A DNA stretch of 64,000 nt from Candidatus Thiosymbion sp. (GTDB lineage: Bacteria > Pseudomonadota > Gammaproteobacteria > Chromatiales > Chromatiaceae): positions 1 to 64,000 of the forward strand of contig JAHDND010000155.1 of NCBI GenBank assembly GCA_018435665.1, given 5' to 3'. Shown here piece after piece: positions 16,156 to 24,928 of this stretch. Positions within the stretch are counted from its first letter, which is position 1. Each line of letters starts with the position of its first letter. Under the pieces are notes generated by a model. The model was not told the origin of the DNA. It worked only from the letters and a program-made list of their open reading frames with translations, and ran no database searches. A program made the position numbers and the translations under genes.

Positions 16156-18750
16156 ATGCGGCATACATCAACCCTAGTGCTTTTATTGGTTTATCTTTTT
16201 GCATCCGAGACCCTTGCTGTTCCGGCCAGCACAACCCCTCACATCAAGGTAGATCAATTTGGCTATCTTGAAAGCATGCGCAAAGTGGCCGTCATCGTCG
16301 ACCCCCAGGTTGGATTCAATGCCGCTGAAGCATTCAGTCCAGGGATCGGTACAAGTGAATATCAGGTACGGCGTTGCGCGGATGACGTCGTGGTGTTTAG
16401 CGGTACCCTCCAGGCGTGGAAGACCGGTGCAACCCATGCGCAATCGGGCGACAGGGGCTGGTATTTCGACTTCACGGCCTTGACGACACCGGGGTCCTAC
16501 TACATCTGGGACACGGTCAATCGTGTCGGTTCCGGGCGCTTCGAGATCGGTCCTCAGGTTTACGACTCAACGCTCAAGCAGGCCGTCCGTACCTTCTATT
16601 ATCAGCGTCTCAACATGGAAAAAGTTCAGCCATACGCGGGAGCCAACTGGCAGGATGACGCCGCCTATGAGGGACCCGATCAGGACCGCAACGCCACCAG
16701 TCGTTGGGCTAAAGGCGATTCGAGAACGGCCCGCGACCTGCACGGCGGCTGGATGGATGCTGGGGACACTAATAAATATGTGACCTTCGCTGAATCGGCG
16801 GTCATTCAACTCCTCGAAGCCTACCGGATGAATCCCGCGGTCTTTGGTGACAATTTCGGTATCCCCGAGTCAGGAAACGGGGTAAGTGACCTCCTCGACG
16901 AAGTCAAATGGGAACTCGATTTTCTCCAGCGGATGCAGGATGCCACCGCCACGGGTGGACTGTTCCTCAAGGTGGGTGCAGATAACTACGACGGACAAGC
17001 CTCACCACCCAGTTCCGACACCAGGGCACGCTATTACTTACCCGAATGCACTTCCTCAACACTCGCTGGCAGTGCCATGTTCGCCGCGGCGGGGCTTCTT
17101 TTCCGAGATATCGACGCTCTGGCGAATTATGGCAACGGCTTACTCAACCGTGCCCAGTCAGCCTGGAGTCGAGCAAAAACGACGACGGAAAATTTCACCA
17201 GTTTCGAAACAGATTGTGATGACGGTGACATCAAATCTGGCGACGCCGATGCGGATGCCGATGCACAGTTGTCCAGTGCCCTGATAGCGGCAATCTACCT
17301 GTACGAAGCTACCGGCAATACCGAATACCGTGTCTTTGTGGAAGAAAATTACATTTGGCTTCCACCCTATGGCATCTACTGGTGGGGTCCTTACTGGGCG
17401 ACGACGCAGGTGGCGTTACTTCGTTTTGCCGACCTGCCAGGGGTCACCCCAAGCGTGGCCTCTAGCATTCTCAGTCAGAAGGCCGCACAGGACGATGTCA
17501 TGTCCATCCAAGACTACGCTGCGGGAACAGACCTCTATCGCGCCTATCTACCTGATTCCCAATATCACTGGGGCCATAATCAAGTACGTGCAAATGCGGG
17601 TAATCTCAATATCGACTACATCACCTTTGGCATCAACCCGGAAAACTCCAACCTATACAGAGAAGTCGCGGAGGCTCATCTGCACTGGCTTCATGGGGTA
17701 AACCCCTTAGGGCTGGTCATGTTGTCGAATATGGGGTCTTTCGGCGCGGAGTCTTCCGCCAATGAGATATACCATGCCTGGTTCGATGACGGTACCGATT
17801 GGGACAATGCCGAATACTCCCCATTTGGCCCCGCGCCCGGCTACGTGACTGGCGGCCCGAACAAATACTACTCTGGCCCTCTCCCCGGTATTGCCGACCA
17901 ACCTCCCCAGAAGGCTTACATGGACTGGAATGGTCCATGGGATGAGGTTCCCTGGGAAATTACCGAGCCCGCGATTTACACCCAGGCAGCCTATGTACAA
18001 CTTCTGGCGCGGCTGATGAATACCTCACCCAATGGTGGGCCCGATACCCAACCCCCCTCACCTCCCAAGAGTCTGACTTCAAGTGGCATTACCTCCACAG
18101 GTGCCGTGGTGTCGTGGATAGCCGCGACGGACAACGTCGGAGTGATAGGCTACAACCTCTATGCTGGTGACCAAATATTAGTTTCCAACCTGGCTGGTAC
18201 CAATGCAACCCTCACTAATCTTTTCTGCGGTACAACCTATTTGCTGACGCTGAAAGCCTTCGATGCCGCTAGGAATATTTCCCCGCCCTCCAATTCGATG
18301 ACCTTCATGACTCTTGCATGTCCCAAGTCGAATACGATCGCCTATTCCGACAAATTAGAATCAGGTTGGACAAACTGGTCTTGGGACGCGACCATTAATT
18401 TTTCCAACTCCAGCCCGGTCAAGGTTGGCAAACGCTCACTGCGCGCTAACTTCGCCGCCTGGGGTGGTCTTTCACTTCGACACACCAGCGGGATACCTGT
18501 ATCACCAACATCGACGTTGAGCTTCTGGGCTTATAGTCCGGTAGCCACCTCGTTGGATGTATCGGGGCTTTCACAGGATACAGGGGACTCCTCGCCGGTC
18601 ACCATAACGCTTCGAGCGAAAACGTGGACGAGTATCGCTCTCACCAAAATGCAACTCGGTAATCCCAATTTGATCAAACGGTTGAAAATACAGGTTCTCA
18701 GTAACCAGCCCACGACCGTTTATTTTGACCAGATCCAGATTACGAGATAG
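16156..18750 (+). CDS. Secreted GH9 endoglucanase with FN3 and C-terminal carbohydrate-binding-like domain
   Basis: An 864-residue secreted protein. A signal peptide ending near LAVPA is followed by an Ig-like N-terminal domain of the CelD type (IKVDQFGYLESMRKVAV), a GH9 (alpha/alpha)6 catalytic domain, a fibronectin type III domain (about residues 630-720) and a C-terminal jelly-roll-like domain. Catalytic residues are visible: DAGD at 201-204 and the acid Glu604 in EITEPAIYTQAAYV. It would cleave beta-1,4-glucan outside the cytoplasm. I choose the ATG at 16156 because it gives a clean signal peptide. It lies upstream of the bcs operon but is separated from it by a gene remnant on the other strand. 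It is additional to the usual BcsZ cellulase. Confidence 0.9.
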   Translation: MRHTSTLVLLLVYLFASETLAVPASTTPHIKVDQFGYLESMRKVAVIVDPQVGFNAAEAFSPGIGTSEYQVRRCADDVVVFSGTLQAWKTGATHAQSGDRGWYFDFTALTTPGSYYIWDTVNRVGSGRFEIGPQVYDSTLKQAVRTFYYQRLNMEKVQPYAGANWQDDAAYEGPDQDRNATSRWAKGDSRTARDLHGGWMDAGDTNKYVTFAESAVIQLLEAYRMNPAVFGDNFGIPESGNGVSDLLDEVKWELDFLQRMQDATATGGLFLKVGADNYDGQASPPSSDTRARYYLPECTSSTLAGSAMFAAAGLLFRDIDALANYGNGLLNRAQSAWSRAKTTTENFTSFETDCDDGDIKSGDADADADAQLSSALIAAIYLYEATGNTEYRVFVEENYIWLPPYGIYWWGPYWATTQVALLRFADLPGVTPSVASSILSQKAAQDDVMSIQDYAAGTDLYRAYLPDSQYHWGHNQVRANAGNLNIDYITFGINPENSNLYREVAEAHLHWLHGVNPLGLVMLSNMGSFGAESSANEIYHAWFDDGTDWDNAEYSPFGPAPGYVTGGPNKYYSGPLPGIADQPPQKAYMDWNGPWDEVPWEITEPAIYTQAAYVQLLARLMNTSPNGGPDTQPPSPPKSLTSSGITSTGAVVSWIAATDNVGVIGYNLYAGDQILVSNLAGTNATLTNLFCGTTYLLTLKAFDAARNISPPSNSMTFMTLACPKSNTIAYSDKLESGWTNWSWDATINFSNSSPVKVGKRSLRANFAAWGGLSLRHTSGIPVSPTSTLSFWAYSPVATSLDVSGLSQDTGDSSPVTITLRAKTWTSIALTKMQLGNPNLIKRLKIQVLSNQPTTVYFDQIQITR

Positions 18751-18786
18751 ATTCACGGAGGTTTACGATATTTTGACCCGGGCTGG

Positions 18787-18951
18787 CTATAGCGCCTGCC
18801 CGTGAACCTCAAGGTTGGTGCCAAGGAATGCCAGCAGAATGTTGGTGCCGGCGCCAACAAAAATGCCGCCGGGGATCTCGTCCAGGATGCCCTGCAGGCT
18901 GGTCCTCAGGTTACCCCCTATGACGGCAAGGATCATGGCCACCACACCCAT
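18787..18951 (-). pseudogene. Remnant of the C-terminus of the Gly-rich membrane protein gene at 32.7-33.5 kb
   Basis: On the minus strand a 54-codon frame ends in TSLQGILDEIPGGIFVG, NILLAFLGTNLEVHGQAL and a stop. The intact gene at 32726-33499 ends with PSLEAVLADIPQGMTGG, SILLEILGAHLEDHEQAV and a stop. The alignment runs about 55 residues with one 13-residue gap and continues past both stop codons at the DNA level. The other 200 or so residues are missing. It sits between GH9 and bcsQ and is antisense to both. An ATG with a weak AAGG site begins the frame, so expression as a mini-protein cannot be excluded, but truncated pseudogene is the simpler reading. Confidence 0.8.
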
Positions 18952-19060
18952 GACCTTAACTGGACCCCTTTGTTAGCATTATGGTTTATTATGCTTTTCC
19001 CCTTCCAGGCGCATTGTTGACGCCCGATGAGCAATCCTGATCTGGAGTTATTTGGTACCC

Positions 19061-20044
19061 ATGGATATTTCGCCAGTAACCGCTAAGGACATCACGCAAC
19101 TTTATCAGCACTGGACATGGGGGCTGGACGGCTATCGCGAGATTCAAGTCTACGAGGCTGCGGCTCAATCTTGCTGGCCGTTAATGTCGGGCTCTTGGGA
19201 TCAGCCCTTTCCACCCTCTCGGCCGTACCGGACCGCCAATGACTCAACCGAACTTATCTCAGGGGTGGCGGTGGTTGGATCCCATGGCGGTGTTGATCCA
19301 ACCCCGGTTACCGCCCATCTCACCGCGGGATTCCATCAGGAAGGGTGGCCGTTGCTTGCGATTGATTTATGCCCGACCAACACCCTGCGTCTCTATCTGG
19401 GTATGGACAAAGCAGATCCCGCTGGCCTGGTACCTCAATGGCTATCGGGTGATCCCTGGTATGAGGCCATATACCGCGGTTCAATGGGATTGGACTTTCT
19501 GCCCTTCGGTGAGGCAGGACCCGCCATCGATAGTTTTGTCGCCAGCCTGGCCGAACGACCAGGCTGGTTAGAGAAGGATATTTCCAGGTTGGACATATCA
19601 AAAGACTTCAGAGTAATCTCTAATTGTCCGCGACAACCCTACAGCTTATTCGAGCAGGGGATTCGGATAGCGCAAACCATCCTTGTCGTTCTGGAACCCG
19701 ACCCCTTGAGCCTGGTCGCGATCCCTTCCTTGCTCAGCGACCTGGCCCGACTTGGCGTGAGTGAAAATCAGGTCCTCTTCGTACTCGATGGCTACCTTTC
19801 TTCTCGCCAGCTTGATCGGGATGTCCGCAACACTCTGCACGCCTCCCGCTTGCGATCCCGTCTTTCCCCGGTGGTAATCCATCAGGACGAATTTATCAGA
19901 GAGGCACTGGCGACTCAGAAAACGCTTTTCGACTATTGCCCCCATAGCCAGGCAGCTCATGACTTCAACCTCCTGCAGGTTTGGTTGAAGGCGCGGATGA
20001 ATCCCGTTCAGCAGTCAGTCAGTCTAGGGACCCAATCGGCATGA
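19061..20044 (+). CDS. bcsQ: BcsQ-like MinD/ParA-family protein with degenerate P-loop
   Basis: A 327-residue SIMIBI-class protein like BcsQ (YhjQ), which helps localise and assemble the cellulose synthase complex. The family pattern of P-loop, then GWPLLAIDLCPTNTLRLYLGM, is clear. However, the deviant Walker A reads GSHGGVDPTPV (73-83): Pro80 stands where the Walker lysine would be and Asp79 where a glycine is usual, so nucleotide hydrolysis is doubtful. ATG 19061 is given; a TTG at 19052 has a better-spaced GGAG. The stop overlaps the bcsA start (ATGA). No separate bcsR was found upstream. Confidence 0.82.
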   Translation: MDISPVTAKDITQLYQHWTWGLDGYREIQVYEAAAQSCWPLMSGSWDQPFPPSRPYRTANDSTELISGVAVVGSHGGVDPTPVTAHLTAGFHQEGWPLLAIDLCPTNTLRLYLGMDKADPAGLVPQWLSGDPWYEAIYRGSMGLDFLPFGEAGPAIDSFVASLAERPGWLEKDISRLDISKDFRVISNCPRQPYSLFEQGIRIAQTILVVLEPDPLSLVAIPSLLSDLARLGVSENQVLFVLDGYLSSRQLDRDVRNTLHASRLRSRLSPVVIHQDEFIREALATQKTLFDYCPHSQAAHDFNLLQVWLKARMNPVQQSVSLGTQSA

Positions 20045-22584
20045 AGGGGACGATATGGCTGCGTACGGCCCTCGGTCTGAATCCCGATCTTCCCATACAA
20101 GCCCAATGGTCGCGTCTCCTAATTCATGCCCCCTCGACCCAATCTGGAGCACGGGATTGGTCGGAATGGTTCGCTCTCAGCTTCCCTCACATTGATTTCC
20201 GCCGATTCCGCCTGCTGGATGTTCCGCGTTTTCTGATTCAGCTTATGTGGTTGTTGCTGATAATCCCACCTCAAAATCGCTATCCCTCGCTTCCCCTCCG
20301 GACCGTCCGGGCTCTCGCACAAACACACCACCGCTTATGGTGCTGGCTCCTGGCCTCCCAAAAGCGATTAGAGCCTCTGTTCCAACCCATCACGAGGGAA
20401 CTGGAATCGGCAAGCGCCCATAACATCTGGGGATACCCGTTGCTTCGATATTCTGCTTACCTCTTGAGCGGAATACTGGCATTCATCGTAATCACCACTC
20501 CCTTCGATCTGAATGCCCAACTCCTTTATGTCATTCTCCTGTGGGGTCTCGCTACTTGGTTGAGGCGAATCCCAGGAGAGGTCATCACCCTGATCATGAT
20601 TGTGCTGTCCCTAACGATATCGTCCCGCTATTTTTGGTGGCGTATAACCACTACCCTGGACTGGAGTAGCGGGACCGACATCACCGCAGGTCTACTACTC
20701 CTGTTTGCTGAACTCTATGCCTTTCTAATCTTGGTGTTAGGCTACTTCCAGGTGGCTTGGCCACTCCACCGCAAACCCAGAATACTACCAAGGGACCTGA
20801 CGCAATGGCCCTCGGTGGACATCTTTATCCCCACGTACAACGAGCCCCAGAAAGTTGTCAAGCCAACCATCATGGCTGCCATGGGGCTGGATTGGCCACG
20901 GGATCGACTGAATATATATCTACTTGACGATGGCCGTAGAGAAGAATTCAGATATCTTGCCGAAGTCTTGGGAATTGGTTACATAACACGTAAGGACAAT
21001 CGCCACGCCAAGGCCGGTAATTTAAATAACGCCCTTTCCTTAACCCAGGGTGAATATATCGCGATCTTCGACTGCGACCACCGACCGACACGATCTTTCC
21101 TACAAACCAGCATGGGTTTATTTCTGGACAACCCCAAGTTGGCGCTGGTCCAAACACCCCATTACTTCTTTTCGCCAGATCCTTTCGAGCACAACCTGGG
21201 AACCTTCCAGCGAGTACCTAACGAAGGAGAATTATTCTACGGTATCGTTCAGGATGGCAATGATCTCTGGAATGCCGCCTTTTTTTGCGGTTCATGTGCC
21301 GTCTTGCGTCGCGGGCCCCTACAGGAGATTGGCGGTATCGCCTCCGATACCGTAACCGAGGATGCCCACACATCGCTACGTCTCCATCGTCTGGGCTATG
21401 ACTCCGCCTATATCCGTTTTCCACAGGCGGCTGGCCTCGCAACTGAAAATCTGGCCGGCCATGTAGGACAGCGAATACGTTGGGCTCGCGGCATGGCTCA
21501 AATATTCCGTATCGACAATCCCTTTTTGGGCCCAGGCCTATCCTGGGCGCAGCGACTCTGTTACGGTAACGCCATGCTGCACTTTTTTAGCGGGTTACCT
21601 CGCCTGATATATTTGACCATCCCCTTGGCCTTCCTTGTCTTTAATGCTTACAGTATTTATGCTACCGCCCTTGGCATCTTGTTGTATGCCTTGCCACACA
21701 TTATTCACACCAATCTCACCAATTCCCGTATTCAAGGCCACCATCGCTACTCTTTCTGGGCCGAAGTTTACGAAACCGTACTGGCCTGGTATATCGCCCG
21801 CCCAGCCTTTGTCGCTCTGGTTGCTCCACATCGCGGCCGTTTCAATGTCACTAGTAAAGGCGGCCTCATTGAGCGGAATTACTTTGATTGGGATATATCC
21901 CGTCCTTATCTCTGGCTGATCGGACTGAATCTGATCGGAATAATTTTTGGGATTTATCGCCTGATCTGGGGGGACCCGGAGGAAATTGCCACTGTCTGGC
22001 TGAATCTGGTCTGGGTTTTCTATAACCTCCTGGTTTTAGGGGTAGCGTTAGGTGTCGCTGGTGAAATACTACAGGTTAGAAAATCACACCGAGTGAAAAT
22101 CGACTTGGAAGCATCCATCTCGCTCGGGGATGGACGCCTTTTCAATTGTCGGACCCTGGATTATTCCGAAGGGGGGATAGCCCTGAAGATCCCAGAATCA
22201 TTAGGGCTGGCTCCCGAGGATCATGTAACTGTCAACCTCCCCCTTGGGTTACAGGAATTCAGCTTTCCAGCCCGCGTGTTGATCCATAATCCAGCCAAAC
22301 TTCAATTGCGCTGGGAAGCCATGACTCTCGATCAGGAGAAGGCCCTGATTCAGTGTATCTATTCCCGGGCGGACACCTGGTTACACTGGGGACGATCGGA
22401 CAAGAATGACCGATTGGTTGTTAACCTTCGCGAGATCTTCGCCCTTGGCATACAAGGGTATCAGCGACTGCTCCATTACGCGGTCCCATACTCCAGGCGG
22501 CAGCCTCGGCGGCGCTGGTTGGACAGACTTAACCATTGGTTACCACACAATCCGTCCTGGTGGGCGGAAGGATCAACCCCGTGA
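20041..22584 (+). CDS. bcsA: Cellulose synthase catalytic subunit (GT2 plus PilZ)
   Basis: An 847-residue inner-membrane processive GT2 enzyme that polymerises UDP-glucose and threads the glucan outward, activated by cyclic-di-GMP. Visible motifs: the first Asp at 260 (DIFIPTYNEP), DDG at 296-298, DCD at 344-346, TED at 439-441 and QRIRW at 477-481. The PilZ domain is intact, with RxxxR at 680-684 (RKSHR) and DYSEGG at 707-712. Membrane helices flank the catalytic domain. ATG 20041 overlaps the bcsQ stop, and the bcsB GTG overlaps its own stop. Codon use is less GC-biased than the chromosomal flanks. Confidence 0.97.
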   Translation: MKGTIWLRTALGLNPDLPIQAQWSRLLIHAPSTQSGARDWSEWFALSFPHIDFRRFRLLDVPRFLIQLMWLLLIIPPQNRYPSLPLRTVRALAQTHHRLWCWLLASQKRLEPLFQPITRELESASAHNIWGYPLLRYSAYLLSGILAFIVITTPFDLNAQLLYVILLWGLATWLRRIPGEVITLIMIVLSLTISSRYFWWRITTTLDWSSGTDITAGLLLLFAELYAFLILVLGYFQVAWPLHRKPRILPRDLTQWPSVDIFIPTYNEPQKVVKPTIMAAMGLDWPRDRLNIYLLDDGRREEFRYLAEVLGIGYITRKDNRHAKAGNLNNALSLTQGEYIAIFDCDHRPTRSFLQTSMGLFLDNPKLALVQTPHYFFSPDPFEHNLGTFQRVPNEGELFYGIVQDGNDLWNAAFFCGSCAVLRRGPLQEIGGIASDTVTEDAHTSLRLHRLGYDSAYIRFPQAAGLATENLAGHVGQRIRWARGMAQIFRIDNPFLGPGLSWAQRLCYGNAMLHFFSGLPRLIYLTIPLAFLVFNAYSIYATALGILLYALPHIIHTNLTNSRIQGHHRYSFWAEVYETVLAWYIARPAFVALVAPHRGRFNVTSKGGLIERNYFDWDISRPYLWLIGLNLIGIIFGIYRLIWGDPEEIATVWLNLVWVFYNLLVLGVALGVAGEILQVRKSHRVKIDLEASISLGDGRLFNCRTLDYSEGGIALKIPESLGLAPEDHVTVNLPLGLQEFSFPARVLIHNPAKLQLRWEAMTLDQEKALIQCIYSRADTWLHWGRSDKNDRLVVNLREIFALGIQGYQRLLHYAVPYSRRQPRRRWLDRLNHWLPHNPSWWAEGSTP

Positions 22585-24878
22585 TTTGGCGTTGGCTCCC
22601 TCATTCCTTGTTTCTAGTTCTGGTTCTCACCGGCGCCACCTGTTCCAGTGCCGAGGATACCCAAGCGACTCCCCTTACCTTTGTGGCTGAACCCAAGGTA
22701 AATGAACAAGCATTACCCAAGGATTTGGAAGAACGCCGCTTGAGCTTTCGCGACCTGGGGTGGAACAGGCCTTTGGAACTTCGCGGTGGCCGGGACAGCG
22801 CGACGATCTCCTTTGGCAGTCGCGGCGACGAATTGGTAGTCGGGCTGCGCCTGAAACTGGATATGACCTATTCACCCTCCCTAATCCCTGGACTCTCGCA
22901 TCTCAAGGTCTTCCTCAATGACGAAGTAGTAGCCGTTCTTCCCCTACCCAAGGAACAGGGGGGGCAACCCCATTCCCACACCCTTGATCTCGACCCCCGT
23001 TTTCTCACTGATTTCAACAGAATTCGTTTACAACTCATCGGTCACTACACTGAGGATTGCGAAGACCCACTGCATTCCAGCATTTGGGCGGATATCGGCC
23101 TGACCAGTGAACTCGATTTGAGGATTCAGCGACTCAATGTCATCGATAACCTGAAAATCTTCCCCGAGCCATTCTTTTACCGTACGGATCAAACCAAACT
23201 CGTTCTGCCATTTGTCTTTGCTGATGTCCCTTCTCTCGGAGTAATTCGCGCCGCGGGGACCCTGGCATCCTGGTTCGGCCTTATCGCGGATTGGCGTGGC
23301 GCCCGATTCCCGGTCCTATTCAACGAACTTCCTCAGGCAAACGCTATCGTTTTCGCCCTTTCAGATCAGGTTCCAGACTATCTGCGTCCTCTCCTGGACG
23401 AGTCTCCCCTCAACGGGCCGACCCTTGCCATCCTCAGCCACCCCAACGTCAGCTACCAACTACTGGCGATTCTTGGTCGTGACGATCAGGAACTACAACA
23501 GGCCGTCAATGCCCTGATCCTAGGCAAGGCTGCGCTCGCGGGCCATCGAGTGACCGTGATCGAGGCTAAACTGGATCGGCCGCGTCAGCCTTACGATGCC
23601 CCACGGTGGGTGAAGCTTGACCGGCCCATGCGTTTCGGTGAATTGGTCGAAAGCACCAAGATGTTGGAGGTCAAGGGTCACCAGCCTGATTTAATCCGCA
23701 TAAATCTACGCGTTCCCGCCGATCTCTTTCTTTGGCGCAGCAAGGGCATTCCCGTCAATTTAAAATACAATTACACTCCCACAACCCGCACGCAAAATTC
23801 CCGCCTGACCATTGGCATCAACGATGAATTTATTAGAGGCTACAATCTGGCTCTGTCAGAAAGCGGAAGCAGTACCACCATGCTAAAAATGCCGCTGGAA
23901 AGCGGTGAATTTTTCGACCAAATTAATCGTTTTTACATCCCAGCCTTCAGAATTGGCATCTCCAACCAACTCCAGTTCCAATTTTCCTTCGATTTCACCA
24001 GGGATAAATACTGCGGGGATATCCTGACCGACAACCTCCATGCTGCCCTCGATCCGGATTCCGAAGTAGATTTTTCCGGTTTTCCCCACTACACATTGAT
24101 GCCAAACCTGGCCTTTTTTGCCAACAGCGGTTACCCCTTCACCGTACTCGCGGATCTAGCTGAAACCACGGCCATACTGCCGGACAGCCTCAGTCCGACC
24201 GATCTGGAAGTCCTCTTTACCCTGTTGGGACGCATGGGCGCCTCAACCGGCTATCCCGCCACCCGTTTGCGTGTCGCTTTTGCCAGCGCCATCGACCAGG
24301 CTCTCCCTTCGAATCTGCTGCTGATCGGATCAATTCCTCAACAACCTCTTCTACAACGCTGGGCGGATCGCCTCCCAAGCCTGATTGAGGCCACTCGTGG
24401 CTATGTAGGCCAACCTGCGCATGACCTTGAGTTTTGGTACCAAACCTTGAGTCTCGGCAAGGCCCCACAACCTGACCTTGCCGCCCGCGTTGGCTTCAAG
24501 GATACGGGCCCGATCGCCGCCCTGATAGGATTTGAATCTCCCTTACAGAAGGGACGTAGCGTCGTGGCCGTGACCGCGACCACCTCATCGTCCATGACAC
24601 AACTTCTGGATGCCCTAGACAATTCCAGCCTGGTTAGCCAGATGCATGGCAGCGTCGTCTTTGCGCGGGGAGGGACCGTGGAATCCAACCTTGTTGGTGA
24701 AACCTATTATGCTGGTGAACTTGGTATTCTGGACTTCATCTGGTTTCACCTTTCCAACTCGGCCTTACTTTTGGCCTCAATCTCGGTTTTAGTCTCCGTA
24801 CTCTTCGCTATCGCCCTTTGGCGAACCTTGAGAGCGATCGCGGCTAGGCGACTCCGTGACCAGGGAGAACCAGACTAA
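22581..24878 (+). CDS. bcsB: Cellulose synthase periplasmic subunit BcsB
   Basis: A 765-residue BcsB. A signal peptide (IWRWLPHSLFLVLVLTGATCSSA) is followed by alternating carbohydrate-binding and flavodoxin-like domains and a C-terminal transmembrane anchor (about LLLASISVLVSVLFAIALW). Family features include LRGGRDSATISFGSRGDELVVG early on and the EDCEDPLHSSIW region. It guides nascent cellulose across the periplasm and is required for BcsA activity. The GTG at 22581, overlapping the bcsA TGA and preceded by GCGGAAGGA, is preferred over an upstream TTG at 22536. Confidence 0.95.
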   Translation: MIWRWLPHSLFLVLVLTGATCSSAEDTQATPLTFVAEPKVNEQALPKDLEERRLSFRDLGWNRPLELRGGRDSATISFGSRGDELVVGLRLKLDMTYSPSLIPGLSHLKVFLNDEVVAVLPLPKEQGGQPHSHTLDLDPRFLTDFNRIRLQLIGHYTEDCEDPLHSSIWADIGLTSELDLRIQRLNVIDNLKIFPEPFFYRTDQTKLVLPFVFADVPSLGVIRAAGTLASWFGLIADWRGARFPVLFNELPQANAIVFALSDQVPDYLRPLLDESPLNGPTLAILSHPNVSYQLLAILGRDDQELQQAVNALILGKAALAGHRVTVIEAKLDRPRQPYDAPRWVKLDRPMRFGELVESTKMLEVKGHQPDLIRINLRVPADLFLWRSKGIPVNLKYNYTPTTRTQNSRLTIGINDEFIRGYNLALSESGSSTTMLKMPLESGEFFDQINRFYIPAFRIGISNQLQFQFSFDFTRDKYCGDILTDNLHAALDPDSEVDFSGFPHYTLMPNLAFFANSGYPFTVLADLAETTAILPDSLSPTDLEVLFTLLGRMGASTGYPATRLRVAFASAIDQALPSNLLLIGSIPQQPLLQRWADRLPSLIEATRGYVGQPAHDLEFWYQTLSLGKAPQPDLAARVGFKDTGPIAALIGFESPLQKGRSVVAVTATTSSSMTQLLDALDNSSLVSQMHGSVVFARGGTVESNLVGETYYAGELGILDFIWFHLSNSALLLASISVLVSVLFAIALWRTLRAIAARRLRDQGEPD

Positions 24879-24928
24879 CTCATTCTGGTCCTTCAGTGAA
24901 AATTGCACGTAACCGAATGGGGGGCAAG

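Noticed and set aside
18802..19020. Plus-strand small frame upstream of bcsQ, considered as bcsR
   Set aside because: It is antisense to the membrane-gene remnant on the minus strand, which explains its sequence; no BcsR features.
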